DNA of 64,000 bases from Candidatus Soleaferrea massiliensis AP7 (lineage in GTDB: Bacteria; Bacillota; Clostridia; Oscillospirales; Ruminococcaceae): NCBI RefSeq assembly GCF_000820765.1, contig NZ_CCYH01000012.1:30959-94958 (forward strand), given 5' to 3'. The first letter of the stretch is position 1, and each line of letters begins with the position of its first letter. Under the pieces are notes generated by a model that did not search any database, was not told the DNA's origin, and saw nothing but the letters and a program-made list of their open reading frames with translations. This document shows positions 43,387 to 52,657 of the stretch, one piece after another. A program made the position numbers and the translations under genes.

Positions 43387-43415
43387 TTGACACGGTGTGC
43401 GATATCAGGTAAAAT
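43387..43415 (+). promoter_or_regulatory. Promoter of the lipoprotein-subtilase pair
   Basis: TTGACA (43387-43392), 17-nt spacer, TAAAAT (43410-43415), about 55 bp before the lipoprotein start. Confidence 0.8.
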
Positions 43416-43470
43416 ATAGATAAACAGGATGAAAATTATTCAATTAAAATATATTGAAGGAGGTACTATC

Positions 43471-44619
43471 ATGAAAAAAGAATGGAAGAAACAGGAGGGC
43501 CTTACATTGGCATCCCTATTGCTGTGCGTGCCGCTGACACTGTCCGGATGCAGCAACAGCGTGGCCGGAAATTCAGAGAATCCGGACAGCAGTACGGTGC
43601 GGCAGGAAGAAAGCGGTCTGGAAAGCATGGTGTTGTACAGCAAGGAGCAGAACGGCGATCTGAATTATCTGCGCAAGGTGGAGGGAGACAATGCCTACGA
43701 CAACAAATACGATTTTGAGGAGCACGGAGACTTCTGGCAGTACGCGGTCAAGATCACAAGCACAGCGGAATTGGAAGCGGCAATGGGGGAGAAATGGGAG
43801 AAATATGACAGCTATGGGGATAATTTTACGAAGGGCCAGCTGGACACAGCGCGGTATGACGAAGCGTTCTTTGCGGAACAATCCCTGCTGGTGCTGAGCA
43901 TCTACAGCGGGATGAACCCGGTGCACCTGGAAACACTGGAGAAGAAGGAATACGGGGATATCGTCGCCAAAATCTATGAGGAACGGGAGGATGATGTCAA
44001 AGCGGACCGGATTGTCCTGATTTTCGCGGAGGTGGAGAAGGGTTACTTCGACGAGGACACAGAGGTGGAGGTGTGCATCGGTACCAAGTCGGTCAGGGAA
44101 GCGGATAACGGCATCCCATATGAGGAATACTTCAGTGATCTGCTGCTCAACACCAGCTATATTCCGGAGGTAGAAGGTTTACAGTATGCTGAGGATGAGC
44201 AGAGCGCGAACATCCTCATAGACAACTACGAGGATTACCAAAAAGCGCTGGAAGCGATCAAGGCTCGAAGCAGACAGACAAAATATCCCCAGAAGAGTAA
44301 GGAATTCTTCGAGGAAAAAGCGGTGCTTTTGCACTTTGATAGAGACTATGCTGTACCAGAGTATAAATGGCACACGGTGACAAATGTAAATGTGCAAAAC
44401 GGTGTATTGAACTTGGATATTGATCTGGGATATGTCCATAAGGGAAGGGATATAGGCAACTCGTGCTATTCGATCGCGTTGGAGTTGGATCAGGAGGATG
44501 TAAAGGGCGTCCAGTCATTCCAGGTAGACCAGAGGGAAGTGAATATATCGGACGACACAGAGAGGGAGGATTACAGGGAAGCGACTCTATCGCATGAAGC
44601 AGAAAAGGAGAATGAATGA
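43471..44619 (+). CDS. Lipoprotein with two PrcB-like repeats
   Basis: The 382-residue protein has a lipobox (VPLTLSGC, Cys about 27) and two related segments, about 90-195 and 255-345. Each has a helix with T/YEDYQKALEA or TAELEAAMG, then (Y/K)xxEFFEEKA(V/L)LL and a beta hairpin, the pattern of PrcB-type protease-complex domains. The start follows AAGGAGG. Its stop overlaps the subtilase start (ATGA), so the two are translationally coupled. A role as inhibitor, chaperone or substrate-presenting partner of the subtilase is inferred from position only. Confidence 0.65.
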   Translation: MKKEWKKQEGLTLASLLLCVPLTLSGCSNSVAGNSENPDSSTVRQEESGLESMVLYSKEQNGDLNYLRKVEGDNAYDNKYDFEEHGDFWQYAVKITSTAELEAAMGEKWEKYDSYGDNFTKGQLDTARYDEAFFAEQSLLVLSIYSGMNPVHLETLEKKEYGDIVAKIYEEREDDVKADRIVLIFAEVEKGYFDEDTEVEVCIGTKSVREADNGIPYEEYFSDLLLNTSYIPEVEGLQYAEDEQSANILIDNYEDYQKALEAIKARSRQTKYPQKSKEFFEEKAVLLHFDRDYAVPEYKWHTVTNVNVQNGVLNLDIDLGYVHKGRDIGNSCYSIALELDQEDVKGVQSFQVDQREVNISDDTEREDYREATLSHEAEKENE

Positions 44620-46418
44620 TGATTAAATGGAAATACACAAAGATAGGGGTTTCTTTGTTGTTGATCATAGCGCTGTTATCCACCTGCTTGTTGGTTCAAG
44701 GGGCAGGAAGTGTAATGGGGGAAGATGTAAACTGGCGGGACAAAATTTCTGAAGACCTTCTGCAGGTGATGGAAACAGCAGAAGAGGACGAGAAAATTCC
44801 AGTCTATGTGTGGACGACAGATATAGACTATGATCAGGTTGAACGGGAGGTTGAGGAAGAAACTGGTTTATCCCGCGCGGCCTTGCAGGAAGAGTATCAG
44901 CCAATTTCGGATAAAATACGACAACTGGATGATGAACAGGAAATGGATGCAATGCTTGTTCAGAACAGCAAAGATACAAAAGCACAACGTTTCAAGGAAC
45001 AGGAACGAATGGACCGATATATCACCAACAGAAGAGATATTGCGCAAAACAAGTATGCGGAAAAAAATAACAATATGGTTAAAAAACTAGCCTTTCCACA
45101 GGAAGATATTCTATATGCCAGCAAATATTCTCCCATGATAATTGTTCGTTTAAAGAAAGGCCAGATTGAAGCGATATGTAAAAATCGCGGTGTGGAAAGG
45201 GTCCGTCTTTATGTGGAACAGGAGGGGAGTGATTCCAGCAGTGGGTCTGTAGTCCAATCGGTGGAAGCGGATTATACCAAAAACACGATGGGATATGACG
45301 GTTCAGGTGTTAAAATCGGTATGGTTGAAGAATACCTTCCTTCAAAAAACTACCACATCACGAGCGGTAAGGTGACACATGTGGCGGGTGGACGAGAATC
45401 CAGCAGCCATCACGCGCTTAATGTGGCCTGTACCATTTTGAATACCGCGCCTGGTGCCCATATCTATGCAACGGGCATAAAAGATAGTTCCATCACGCAG
45501 ATCATAGAAAAAATAGAGGTATTACTGGCCTATGATGTATCGATCATCAATATTAGCTGGGGATTGCAACGAAAGAGTGGAACAACTAGCTGGTATGCGG
45601 CATTGGAAGAGTGGCTTGACCATATCTGTTCAGTACATGAAGTGACGGTTGTTGTTGCAGCTGGAAATGCAGGTTATACGCATAGTAACATCGATGTGAT
45701 TGGTCTGGCATACAATGTTATCACAGTAGGTGCTATCAATGATAATGATACGGGAAATGTTTCTTCGGATGATTTCCTTGATCCAGGTTCAAGCTATAAC
45801 AATGGCGGAACAGCCGGTTGCGCGAAACCTGACGTCATGGCTCCCGGTAATGTTTATGGAGATTCTGGAACCAGTTATGCTGCGCCTGTGGTGACTGGTG
45901 TCATTGCGCAGATGCAGGAGTGCAGGCCCGCGCTCAAATCAAACACTAGAATTGTGAAAGCGGTGCTGACCGCAGGCTGTGACCGCAAGGTGCCGGGCGA
46001 ATCTATGGGCGGTCTGACAGCGATACAGGGTGCTGGCGTCATCAATGCCAGAAAGTCGATGACAGTACTTACGGCGGGCCGGTATGCGGCGTTCCATTTC
46101 GAACCCAATGTCAGGGAGATCACGAAGAATATCAACATCACATCAGCAGATGAGGTGATACGCATCGCCTACGCATGGACAAGAACCAACTATCCAAAAA
46201 ACAGCCATAATGTCATTGGAACGGTGGTTGCCCCCTACATTGATGTCAACATGTATGTTTACAAACCCAATGGCTCAGAACAAGGGCGATCAGCCATCCC
46301 GACCAGCTCAGCAGAGCTTCTCCATTTCATTCCAAATACATATGGGACCTATAGAGTAAAGCTGACACGCTCGACGAATTTGAGCTATAAGGTATGGGGC
46401 GCCTTAGCCTGGTATTGA
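44616..46418 (+). CDS. Secreted subtilase-like (S8) protein with Glu in place of the catalytic Asp
   Basis: The 600-residue protein has an N-terminal membrane/signal segment (about 9-30), a pro-region with an Arg/Lys-rich coiled part (about 40-200), an S8 domain (about 215-470) and a C-terminal beta domain. The Ser site GTSYAAPVVTG (Ser420), oxyanion Asn (AAGNAG) and His266 (HALNVAC, matching HGTHVAG) are present. The first triad strand reads GVKIGMVEEYL, with Glu238 where nearly all subtilases have Asp. It may be active in a Glu-His-Ser form, as in sedolisins, or impaired. The gene is more A+T-rich than its neighbours, which hints at transfer. Confidence 0.85.
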   Translation: MMIKWKYTKIGVSLLLIIALLSTCLLVQGAGSVMGEDVNWRDKISEDLLQVMETAEEDEKIPVYVWTTDIDYDQVEREVEEETGLSRAALQEEYQPISDKIRQLDDEQEMDAMLVQNSKDTKAQRFKEQERMDRYITNRRDIAQNKYAEKNNNMVKKLAFPQEDILYASKYSPMIIVRLKKGQIEAICKNRGVERVRLYVEQEGSDSSSGSVVQSVEADYTKNTMGYDGSGVKIGMVEEYLPSKNYHITSGKVTHVAGGRESSSHHALNVACTILNTAPGAHIYATGIKDSSITQIIEKIEVLLAYDVSIINISWGLQRKSGTTSWYAALEEWLDHICSVHEVTVVVAAGNAGYTHSNIDVIGLAYNVITVGAINDNDTGNVSSDDFLDPGSSYNNGGTAGCAKPDVMAPGNVYGDSGTSYAAPVVTGVIAQMQECRPALKSNTRIVKAVLTAGCDRKVPGESMGGLTAIQGAGVINARKSMTVLTAGRYAAFHFEPNVREITKNINITSADEVIRIAYAWTRTNYPKNSHNVIGTVVAPYIDVNMYVYKPNGSEQGRSAIPTSSAELLHFIPNTYGTYRVKLTRSTNLSYKVWGALAWY

Positions 46419-46467
46419 TGCTCTAAAGCATAGCATACAATATGTAGATAGTTCCTTTCCTGCAAAA

Positions 46468-46505
46468 ACAGCCCGGCCATACCATTCCTGGTATGGCCGG
46501 GCTGT
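46468..46505. terminator. Bidirectional terminator between the subtilase and azlD
   Basis: ACAGCCCGGCCATACCA pairs perfectly with TGGTATGGCCGGGCTGT around TTCC, with T residues on both strands. Confidence 0.9.
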
Positions 46506-46549
46506 TTGCTGATGAAAATGATATATGGAACCTATGCATTAAAATGAGG

Positions 46550-46885
46550 TCATACAAAGACAAACTGCACCATCAGCATATACAGTAGGGTGCCGCCTGC
46601 AATGCTCAAGAGCGTGTTGTGCTTCCAGGTGTGCAGCAGCACCACGGCGGTGACGGCAATCAGCTCCGGGATGCCGAACGGCATGACGGTCAGTGTCGTC
46701 TCCTTCAAACAGTAGACGACCAGCATGCCGATGATGGCATATGGCAGGACTTTGCCCAGATAGGCGATATATTTGGGCGTTTCCCGATGATCCGGAAACA
46801 GCAGGAACGGCAGCGCCCTGGTCAGAAAGGTGACTGCGGCGATTGTCAGGATGATGATCATCGATTCCGAAGCGGTCAGAGTCAT
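46550..46885 (-). CDS. azlD: AzlD-type branched-chain amino acid exporter subunit
   Basis: The 111-residue protein has four hydrophobic helices and the AzlD pattern TRALPFLLFPDHRETPKYIAYLG near residue 22, LPYAIIGMLVVYCL and a final LLYMLMVQFVF. It forms an export pair with AzlC. The ATG overlaps the azlC stop by 4 bp. Confidence 0.93.
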   Translation of the reverse strand: MTLTASESMIIILTIAAVTFLTRALPFLLFPDHRETPKYIAYLGKVLPYAIIGMLVVYCLKETTLTVMPFGIPELIAVTAVVLLHTWKHNTLLSIAGGTLLYMLMVQFVFV

Positions 46886-47580
46886 GGCCGTTCCTCCTTT
46901 TCCATCGGTCTGCGAAAGACCGTCAGGATCAGGACGATCAGAATCATCGATGGAATGATGAAATTCTGCGGGCCGAAGAGAAGCAGGCAGAGAGCGGAGC
47001 CAAAAAAACCGACCAGCGCGGGAAGATGGTTGTCCGCCGCCTTCCACTGGTCGAGGAAGATGACGACGAACAGTGCGGTCATGACAAAATCGATTCCCTT
47101 GGTGTTGAAATGCATGGCGGCTCCGAGCAGTCCGCCAAGCGCGGAACCGGCGATCCAGTAAAGCTGGTCGAGCAGCGCGATGAAGAACTGGAACCACTTT
47201 TCATGCACGCCTTCCGGCGGTTTTGCGCTGCACAGCAGGGAAAAGGTTTCGTCGGACAAAGAGAAGATCATATACGGCTTCTTCTTGCCCATGCCTTTGA
47301 ACTTGTCCAGCATGGCCAGTCCGTAGAAGATATGCCGCGCGTTGACCATCAGTGTCATGACGACGGTGTTCAGCAGGTTGAAGCCGCCGGTCAGCAGGCT
47401 GATTGCCACAAACTGCATCGAACCCGCGAAGATGCAGGCGCTCATCAAAATGGCCCAGCCGAAGTGATAGCCCTTGTCCTGCAGCAGCACGCCGAATGCG
47501 ATGCCGATGAACAGGTAGCCGGTCAGCACCGGTATCGTGTGCGGAAACGCCGCTTTCAGGGCCTTTTTCTTTTCAGACAT
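46882..47580 (-). CDS. azlC: AzlC-type branched-chain amino acid permease
   Basis: The 232-residue membrane protein carries the AzlC/YgaZ signature: GYLFIGIAFGVLLQ, ACIFAGSMQFVAISLL, NARHIFYGLAML and SLSDETFSL. With AzlD it exports branched-chain amino acids or related compounds. The ATG at 47580 follows AGGAGGG; the codon before it is TTG and less likely. Confidence 0.94.
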   Translation of the reverse strand: MSEKKKALKAAFPHTIPVLTGYLFIGIAFGVLLQDKGYHFGWAILMSACIFAGSMQFVAISLLTGGFNLLNTVVMTLMVNARHIFYGLAMLDKFKGMGKKKPYMIFSLSDETFSLLCSAKPPEGVHEKWFQFFIALLDQLYWIAGSALGGLLGAAMHFNTKGIDFVMTALFVVIFLDQWKAADNHLPALVGFFGSALCLLLFGPQNFIIPSMILIVLILTVFRRPMEKEERP

Positions 47581-47612
47581 CAAACTCCCTCCTATGATTG
47601 TCCATTCGCTTT

Positions 47613-47641
47613 AGTATATCATACCAGTGAATTGGCTGCAA
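47613..47641 (-). promoter_or_regulatory. azlCD promoter
   Basis: Minus-strand TTGCAG (47641-47636), 17-nt spacer, TATACT (47618-47613). Confidence 0.72.
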
Positions 47642-47866
47642 TATGGAAGGCATAATTTTGGCAGTCGGAAGGTTCTCCGCCGCATCCTTCCATATGCGGT
47701 ACCGTGCGTGTATGCTGATACGGCTTTTGGGATACATCTACATATATAGAGTACACGGTTCCAAGCATGAATACCAGAGTCCATATTTCTATATAAAGGC
47801 ATCTATGTAATCGCGGTTTTTCAAAGGAAAATCATTGTTTTTGAACGATTCTTAAATTTTACAGGG

Positions 47867-47945
47867 CTGTAAAGCAATTTGCTTGACAAATGGGCGGTTA
47901 ATGGATATACTGGAACAAGTAACTGTAAAGCGGGTTGCTTTACAG
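47867..47945 (+). promoter_or_regulatory. ylxM-ffh promoter flanked by CTGTAAAGC boxes
   Basis: TTGACA (47883-47888), 17-nt spacer and TATACT (47906-47911) form the promoter. CTGTAAAGC occurs before it (47867-47875) and after it (47923-47931), and the inverted copy GCTTTACAG (47937-47945) turns the second into a 9-bp hairpin at the 5' end of the mRNA. The boxes could be operator sites or an mRNA-stabilising stem. Confidence 0.75.
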
Positions 47946-47960
47946 CAGAGGATGAGGAAC

Positions 47961-48323
47961 TTGGAAAAAAATCTGCAGATGTCCTATCTGCTGGACTTCT
48001 ACGGCGAAATGCTCAGCGAGAAGCAGAAGAACATCATGGAGCTCTATTACTGCGATGATCTGTCGCTGTCTGAGATCGCCGAGACACACGGCATGACCCG
48101 GCAGGGCGTGCGCGACAACTTAAAGCGCGCCGAGCATCTTTTGGCCGGGATGGAGGAGAAGCTTGGACTGATTGAGCGGGATAAAGGGCATCAGGCGCAG
48201 ATCGACCTGCTGCTTTCCGATCTGGATGCGCTCGCAAAGCTGCCGGAAGTTCTGGCGTCTGAGGAGGCGAAAACGCTGATCGGACGAATAACCGGCGTCG
48301 CCGAGGGGATCAGGAACTGGTAA
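47961..48323 (+). CDS. ylxM: YlxM/p13-like HTH protein of the SRP operon
   Basis: The 120-residue protein matches the YlxM family: YLLDFYGEMLSEKQKNIMELYY followed by DDLSLSEIAETHGMTRQGVRDNLKRAE, a sigma-70 region-4-like HTH. YlxM is encoded with ffh and is linked to signal recognition particle function. The promoter at 47883-47911 rules out starts inside it. I choose TTG at 47961, 9 nt after AGAGG; ATG 47952 is the alternative. ffh follows 45 bp later. Confidence 0.88.
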   Translation: MEKNLQMSYLLDFYGEMLSEKQKNIMELYYCDDLSLSEIAETHGMTRQGVRDNLKRAEHLLAGMEEKLGLIERDKGHQAQIDLLLSDLDALAKLPEVLASEEAKTLIGRITGVAEGIRNW

Positions 48324-48368
48324 GCGTTTTTATAGATGACTTCGATAAAGAAAAGAGTTGAACGTTAC

Positions 48369-49721
48369 ATGGCATTTGAAAGCCTTTCCGATAAACTGTC
48401 CGCCACCTTTAAGCGGCTGAAAAACCGCGGCAAGCTGTCCGAGAAGGATGTCAAGGAAGCGATGCGCGAGGTGCGTCTTGCGCTTCTTGAGGCGGACGTC
48501 AACTACAAGGTTGCAAAGGATTTCGTCAAGAGCCTCACCGAACGCTGCGTCGGTTCGCAGGTTCTGGACAGTCTGACGCCTGCGCAGAACGTCATCAAGA
48601 TCGTGCATGAGGAATTGATAAACCTGATGGGCGAGAAGCAGGCGCGGGTCAATTTCCCGTCCAAAGGCCCCTGCGTCATCATGATGTGCGGCCTGCAGGG
48701 AAGCGGTAAAACCACCCATTGTGCCAAGCTGGCGCACTATTTTAAGGGGATGGGCAAACGTCCGCTACTCGTCGCGCTGGACGTCTACCGCCCGGCGGCG
48801 ATCACACAGCTGCAGGTGGTCGGTGAAAAGGCGCATGTGCCGGTTTTCGAGATGGGACAGGGCAATCCGGTCAAGATCGCGAAGAAGGCGCTGGCCCACG
48901 CGAAGGACTATGGCCATGACCTGGTGATTCTGGATACCGCCGGACGCCTGCACATCGATGAAACCCTGATGGGCGAGCTGCGGGATATCAAGAAAGAGGT
49001 CGAGCCGAACGAAATCCTGCTTGTCATCGACGCGATGACCGGTCAGGACGCGGTCAATGTGGCTTCCTCCTTCAACGAGAACCTGGGCATCGACGGCGTG
49101 CTGCTGACCAAGCTGGACGGCGACACCCGCGGCGGCGCGGCGCTCTCGGTCCGCGCGGTGACCGGCAAGCCGATCAAGTTCACCGGCGTCGGTGAGAAGA
49201 TCGGGGACCTTGAAGCGTTTTATCCGGACCGTATGGCGTCCCGTATCCTTGGCATGGGCGATGTGCTGACGCTGATTGAGAAGGCGCAGGTTCAGATTGA
49301 CGAGAAGCAGACCAAGGAAATGATGAAGAAGATGCAGGAAAACGCCTTCGACCTCAACGACCTGCTCGATCAGATGCGGCAGATCCGCAAGATGGGCCCG
49401 CTGCAGCAGATCGTCAATATGATGCCCGGCATGGGCGGCAAGCTCAAAGAGGACGACGCCGAAAAGGGCGAAAAGGAACTGCAGAAGATCGAATCGATGA
49501 TCAATTCCATGACCGCCGCGGAGCGCGCGAAGCCGTCGATCATCAATCCGAGCCGCAAGAAACGCATCGCGGCAGGCTCCGGCACCAGGGTTGAGGATGT
49601 CAACCGGCTGCTGAGGCAGTTCGAGCAGATGCAGAAGATGATGAAGCAGCTCGGCGCATTCGGCAAGAAGGGCAAGCGGAAACGCAGCCTGATGCCCCCG
49701 ATGATGCCGCCGATGAACTGA
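48369..49721 (+). CDS. ffh: Signal recognition particle protein Ffh
   Basis: Ffh binds signal sequences and 4.5S/6S RNA and targets ribosomes to the membrane. The 450-residue protein has the N domain (ALLEADVNYKVAKDFV), G domain (GLQGSGKTTHCAKLA, VALDVYRPAAITQL, DTAGRLHIDETLM, TKLDGDTRGGAALS, GVGEKIGDLEAFYPDRMASRILGMGD as linked motifs) and the methionine-rich M domain from about 325 with GSGTRVEDVNRLLRQFEQM. The start at 48369 gives MAFESLSDKL, the usual N-terminus. Confidence 0.98.
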   Translation: MAFESLSDKLSATFKRLKNRGKLSEKDVKEAMREVRLALLEADVNYKVAKDFVKSLTERCVGSQVLDSLTPAQNVIKIVHEELINLMGEKQARVNFPSKGPCVIMMCGLQGSGKTTHCAKLAHYFKGMGKRPLLVALDVYRPAAITQLQVVGEKAHVPVFEMGQGNPVKIAKKALAHAKDYGHDLVILDTAGRLHIDETLMGELRDIKKEVEPNEILLVIDAMTGQDAVNVASSFNENLGIDGVLLTKLDGDTRGGAALSVRAVTGKPIKFTGVGEKIGDLEAFYPDRMASRILGMGDVLTLIEKAQVQIDEKQTKEMMKKMQENAFDLNDLLDQMRQIRKMGPLQQIVNMMPGMGGKLKEDDAEKGEKELQKIESMINSMTAAERAKPSIINPSRKKRIAAGSGTRVEDVNRLLRQFEQMQKMMKQLGAFGKKGKRKRSLMPPMMPPMN

Positions 49722-49781
49722 GGATTTCTACCCCTTGGGGATGAAATATATATTTAATTGATAATGGGAGGTGACAGTACA

Positions 49782-50024
49782 ATGGCTGTCAAAATTAGAT
49801 TACGTCGTATGGGTGCCAAGAAAGCGCCGTTCTATCGTATAGTAGTTGCTGATTCCAGATATCCGCGTGACGGAAGATTCATCGAGGAGATCGGTGTCTA
49901 TGATCCGACCAAGAACCCGACCGTCTTCAACGTGGATGCCGATAAGGTGAAAGCATGGATCGCCAACGGTGCACAGCCGACCGATACAGTGAAAGCCCTT
50001 CTGAAAAAGAAGAGCATCCTGTAA
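49782..50024 (+). CDS. rpsP: 30S ribosomal protein S16
   Basis: The 80-residue protein starts [20 protein letters not shown] and has [22 protein letters not shown], the conserved S16 core. GGGAGGTG precedes the ATG. It lies between ffh and the KH-domain gene as in other Firmicutes. Confidence 0.98.
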   Translation: MAVKIRLRRMGAKKAPFYRIVVADSRYPRDGRFIEEIGVYDPTKNPTVFNVDADKVKAWIANGAQPTDTVKALLKKKSIL

Positions 50025-50048
50025 GACGGGCACCTTTCCGGGGAAAGG

Positions 50049-50294
50049 ATGGTTTCAGAGATGGAACAATTATTAAAAGTGATCGCCTCCGGCCTGGTCG
50101 ACGACAAGTCGTCGGTCAGCGTGACGGTGGACGAGCCGAATGAAGAGGGCATCATTGTCTACCATCTTCATGTCGCCAGCGAGGATATGGGCAGGGTAAT
50201 CGGCAAACAGGGCCGGATTGCCAAGGCCATCCGCACGGTGATGCGCGCTGCGGCCAGCAAGGCGGAACAGAAGATTTCTGTGGAAATCGACTAA
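50049..50294 (+). CDS. khpA: KH-domain RNA-binding protein KhpA
   Basis: The 81-residue protein (77 if ATG 50061 is used) is a single KH domain with GRVIGKQGRIAKAIRTVMRA, the GxxG loop being GKQG. KhpA binds RNA with KhpB/EloR and affects cell elongation in Firmicutes. Its place between rpsP and rimM is typical. Confidence 0.95.
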   Translation: MVSEMEQLLKVIASGLVDDKSSVSVTVDEPNEEGIIVYHLHVASEDMGRVIGKQGRIAKAIRTVMRAAASKAEQKISVEID

Positions 50295-50310
50295 TGGCAG
50301 GTTTTTTAAG

Positions 50311-50372
50311 GATGGGGCTGCACCATAATAAAAGTAACGCTTATTTTTATTATGGTCCGCCCCATCTTTTTC
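50311..50372 (+). terminator. Strong terminator between khpA and rimM
   Basis: GATGGGGC and ACCATAATAAAA pair with TTTTATTATGGT and GCCCCATC, followed by six T residues. It splits the operon unless read-through is regulated. I see no second promoter of good quality before rimM. Confidence 0.88.
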
Positions 50373-50460
50373 GGTCAGGGAAAAAGGCCGAACCAATCAT
50401 GATTGCTGTAAAAATTTCATATCCTTGTACGGGATAGAGGAATATAAAAAGGAAGGTACC

Positions 50461-50976
50461 ATGAAAAAACAGTTTTTGGAAACCGGAAAGATTGTGACCA
50501 CTCACGGCATCAAGGGAGAGCTCAAGGTGATGCCCTGGTGTGATACCCCTGAATTTTTGCTCGATTTTGACACGCTGTATCTGCAGAAGGGTCAAAAGCC
50601 GATTGAAATAGAAAACGCCCGCATACAAAAAAATATGGTGCTCTTAAAAATTCGCGGCTGCGACACCGTTGAGGACGCCGTCAAGCTGCGCGGACAGGTG
50701 CTGTATCTCAACCGGGACGACGTGGAACTGGAGGAAGGCGGCTTCTTCATGCAGGACCTGATCGGCGTCGAGGTGCTGGACGCCGACGACGGCAGGCGGT
50801 ACGGCGAAATCTGCGATGTCACCGAGACCGGGGCGAACGACGTCTACCACATCCGGTTTGAGGACGGCTGTGTCAAGCTGATCCCCGCCATCAAGGATGT
50901 TGTAAAGGAGATCGACATCGAAGAAAACCGGATGCTGATCCGGCCGCTCAGGGGGTTGTTTGACGATGCGGATTGA
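50461..50976 (+). CDS. rimM: Ribosome maturation factor RimM
   Basis: The 171-residue protein has the N-terminal RimM barrel (GKIVTTHGIKGELKV) and a C-terminal PRC-like barrel (DLIGVEVLDADDGRRYGEI, KDVVKEIDIEENRMLI). It binds S19 and helps 30S head assembly. AAGGAAGG precedes ATG 50461. It overlaps trmD by 11 bp. Confidence 0.96.
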   Translation: MKKQFLETGKIVTTHGIKGELKVMPWCDTPEFLLDFDTLYLQKGQKPIEIENARIQKNMVLLKIRGCDTVEDAVKLRGQVLYLNRDDVELEEGGFFMQDLIGVEVLDADDGRRYGEICDVTETGANDVYHIRFEDGCVKLIPAIKDVVKEIDIEENRMLIRPLRGLFDDAD

Positions 50977-51745
50977 TCTTGCGACGCTGTTCCCCGAGAT
51001 GTGCGAAGCGTATCTGGGAGAAAGCATCATTGGCCGGGCCAGAACAGCCGGGTTCCTGGATATCCATTCCCACAACATCCGCGACTACACCCTGGATAAG
51101 CAGAAGCGGGTGGACGATTACCCGTATGGCGGCGGAAAAGGCGTGGTGATGCAGGCCGACCCGATCTATCGGTGCTGGCAGGCAATCTGCGAAATGTCCC
51201 GGAGCCGGCCGTATGTCGTCTACATGTCCCCGCAGGGAAAGGTGCTGACCCAGCAGCGGGCAGTGGAACTTTCGAAAAAAAAGCATATAATGATGTTGTG
51301 CGGACATTATGAAGGCGTGGATGAGCGGATTATCGAAGAGATCGTGGATGAGGAGCTGTCCATCGGGGACTATGTGCTGACCGGCGGCGAGCTGCCGGCG
51401 CTGGTGACCATCGACACGATTGCGCGGCTGTGCGAGGGCGTCCTCTCGGATGAGGAGTGCTTCACATCGGATAGCCATTATAACGGGCTGCTGGAATTCC
51501 CGCAGTATACCCGTCCCGCCGAATGGAACGGAAAAAAGGCGCCGGAAGTGTTATTGTCCGGACATCATGCCAATATAGAGGCCTGGCGGCACGAACAGGC
51601 GTTAAAACGTACATTTTATAAGCGCAGGGACCTGCTGGAGCAGCTTCTGCTGACCGATGAGGAAAGCTGTTTTCTGGAACATCTCAGGCAGAAAGAGATG
51701 GAGCGGGCCGAAAGCATCCGGGAGGAAGAGGGCGAACCCGGCTGA
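50966..51745 (+). CDS. trmD: tRNA (guanine-N1-)-methyltransferase TrmD
   Basis: TrmD methylates G37 of tRNAs. The 259-residue protein has the SPOUT trefoil knot motifs YVVYMSPQGKVLTQ, MLCGHYEGVDERIIE and SIGDYVLTGGELPALV. rplS, which usually follows, is not here; instead a gap of about 1 kb begins. Confidence 0.97.
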   Translation: MRIDLATLFPEMCEAYLGESIIGRARTAGFLDIHSHNIRDYTLDKQKRVDDYPYGGGKGVVMQADPIYRCWQAICEMSRSRPYVVYMSPQGKVLTQQRAVELSKKKHIMMLCGHYEGVDERIIEEIVDEELSIGDYVLTGGELPALVTIDTIARLCEGVLSDEECFTSDSHYNGLLEFPQYTRPAEWNGKKAPEVLLSGHHANIEAWRHEQALKRTFYKRRDLLEQLLLTDEESCFLEHLRQKEMERAESIREEEGEPG

Positions 51746-51979
51746 AGAGACTCACGAGGTGTTCCAGCGCGCACATAAAGCGGCGGGCCCGGTGTCCGCG
51801 ATGCAGGGCTTTAGCATCATAACCAGGCGGGATGTTTGTTTTCGCGGGATCATGAATGAAACGGCGGATGAGGAACCGATCTCAATGAGTGAGCGGAAGA
51901 CAATTGAAATCTGATCTGTTTTTTTATTATCAGTAGATATACATCATAAATATCGGAAACGGAGAACATATCATAAATT

Positions 51980-52017
51980 GCCGGTTGGCAGGCCCCTGTT
52001 CTGTCCTGCCAACCGGC
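51980..52017 (+). terminator. Strong hairpin in the trmD-HPr gap
   Basis: GCCGGTTGGCAGG pairs perfectly with CCTGCCAACCGGC (13 bp). T residues after it are few, so termination is not certain. The rest of 51746-52480 has no credible gene. Confidence 0.5.
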
Positions 52018-52482
52018 ATAACAGACAATGGATGAAATCGATACTGCCGCGTTCATAAAATCGAAAGCACAGCCGGCAGCGCCGGACTGTTTTTGAATCG
52101 ATCCATGTTGACGTGATCGGAGAAACCGTAACCCTTTATTTTTGTTAACATGGCAGAAGCAGGCCGGATTTGACATGGCAAATTTGGCTGAATTGTTTAA
52201 ATTGACGGATCATCCGCATATTTTCAGGAAATCGATTGAAACTATAGGTAGATTCCCCCACTTGACAGCGCATTTTTCCTGGCAGTGACAGCCGCATACA
52301 GAGTTTCTCAGATTGGAAGGAACGAAAAGATTATCCGGATGTGTCCTTCCATTTATATACATTCTGCCGGATATGTTGAAAGCGATCTAGTAATAATGTC
52401 TAAATAATAATCTGCGAAATGCTGGCAGATTAGAAATCTGGGAGAATTTATCGGATTTATCGAAAAGTTGTCCGGTTTTGAG

Positions 52483-52510
52483 TTGACGAAATTCGATGAT
52501 GTGGTATAAT
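52483..52510 (+). promoter_or_regulatory. HPr gene promoter
   Basis: TTGACG (52483-52488), 16-nt spacer, TATAAT (52505-52510). The leader to the HPr start is about 270 nt. Confidence 0.75.
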
Positions 52511-52620
52511 TAAATCTATGGACAAACGTGTCTGTTGACGACTGTATTTGTATGTTATGTGTTTGAAGTAATATAAAGTTCAAAGTCGTTTCTTATGGTA
52601 AGTGGAATGTCCTCCGTTCT

Positions 52621-52657
52621 GTTATCCCTGCCGAGAAAGCGGATAGCGGTTTTTTTA
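52621..52657 (+). terminator. Possible attenuator in the HPr leader
   Basis: GTTATCC (52621-52627) pairs with GGATAGC (52641-52647), followed by GGTTTTTTT. The stem is short but the T-run is strong, so premature termination inside the leader is plausible. Confidence 0.5.

Noticed and set aside
51801..51914. Small ORF after trmD (MQGFSIITRRDV...)
   Set aside because: No SD, no domain, and it overlaps sequence that also reads open in another phase by chance.
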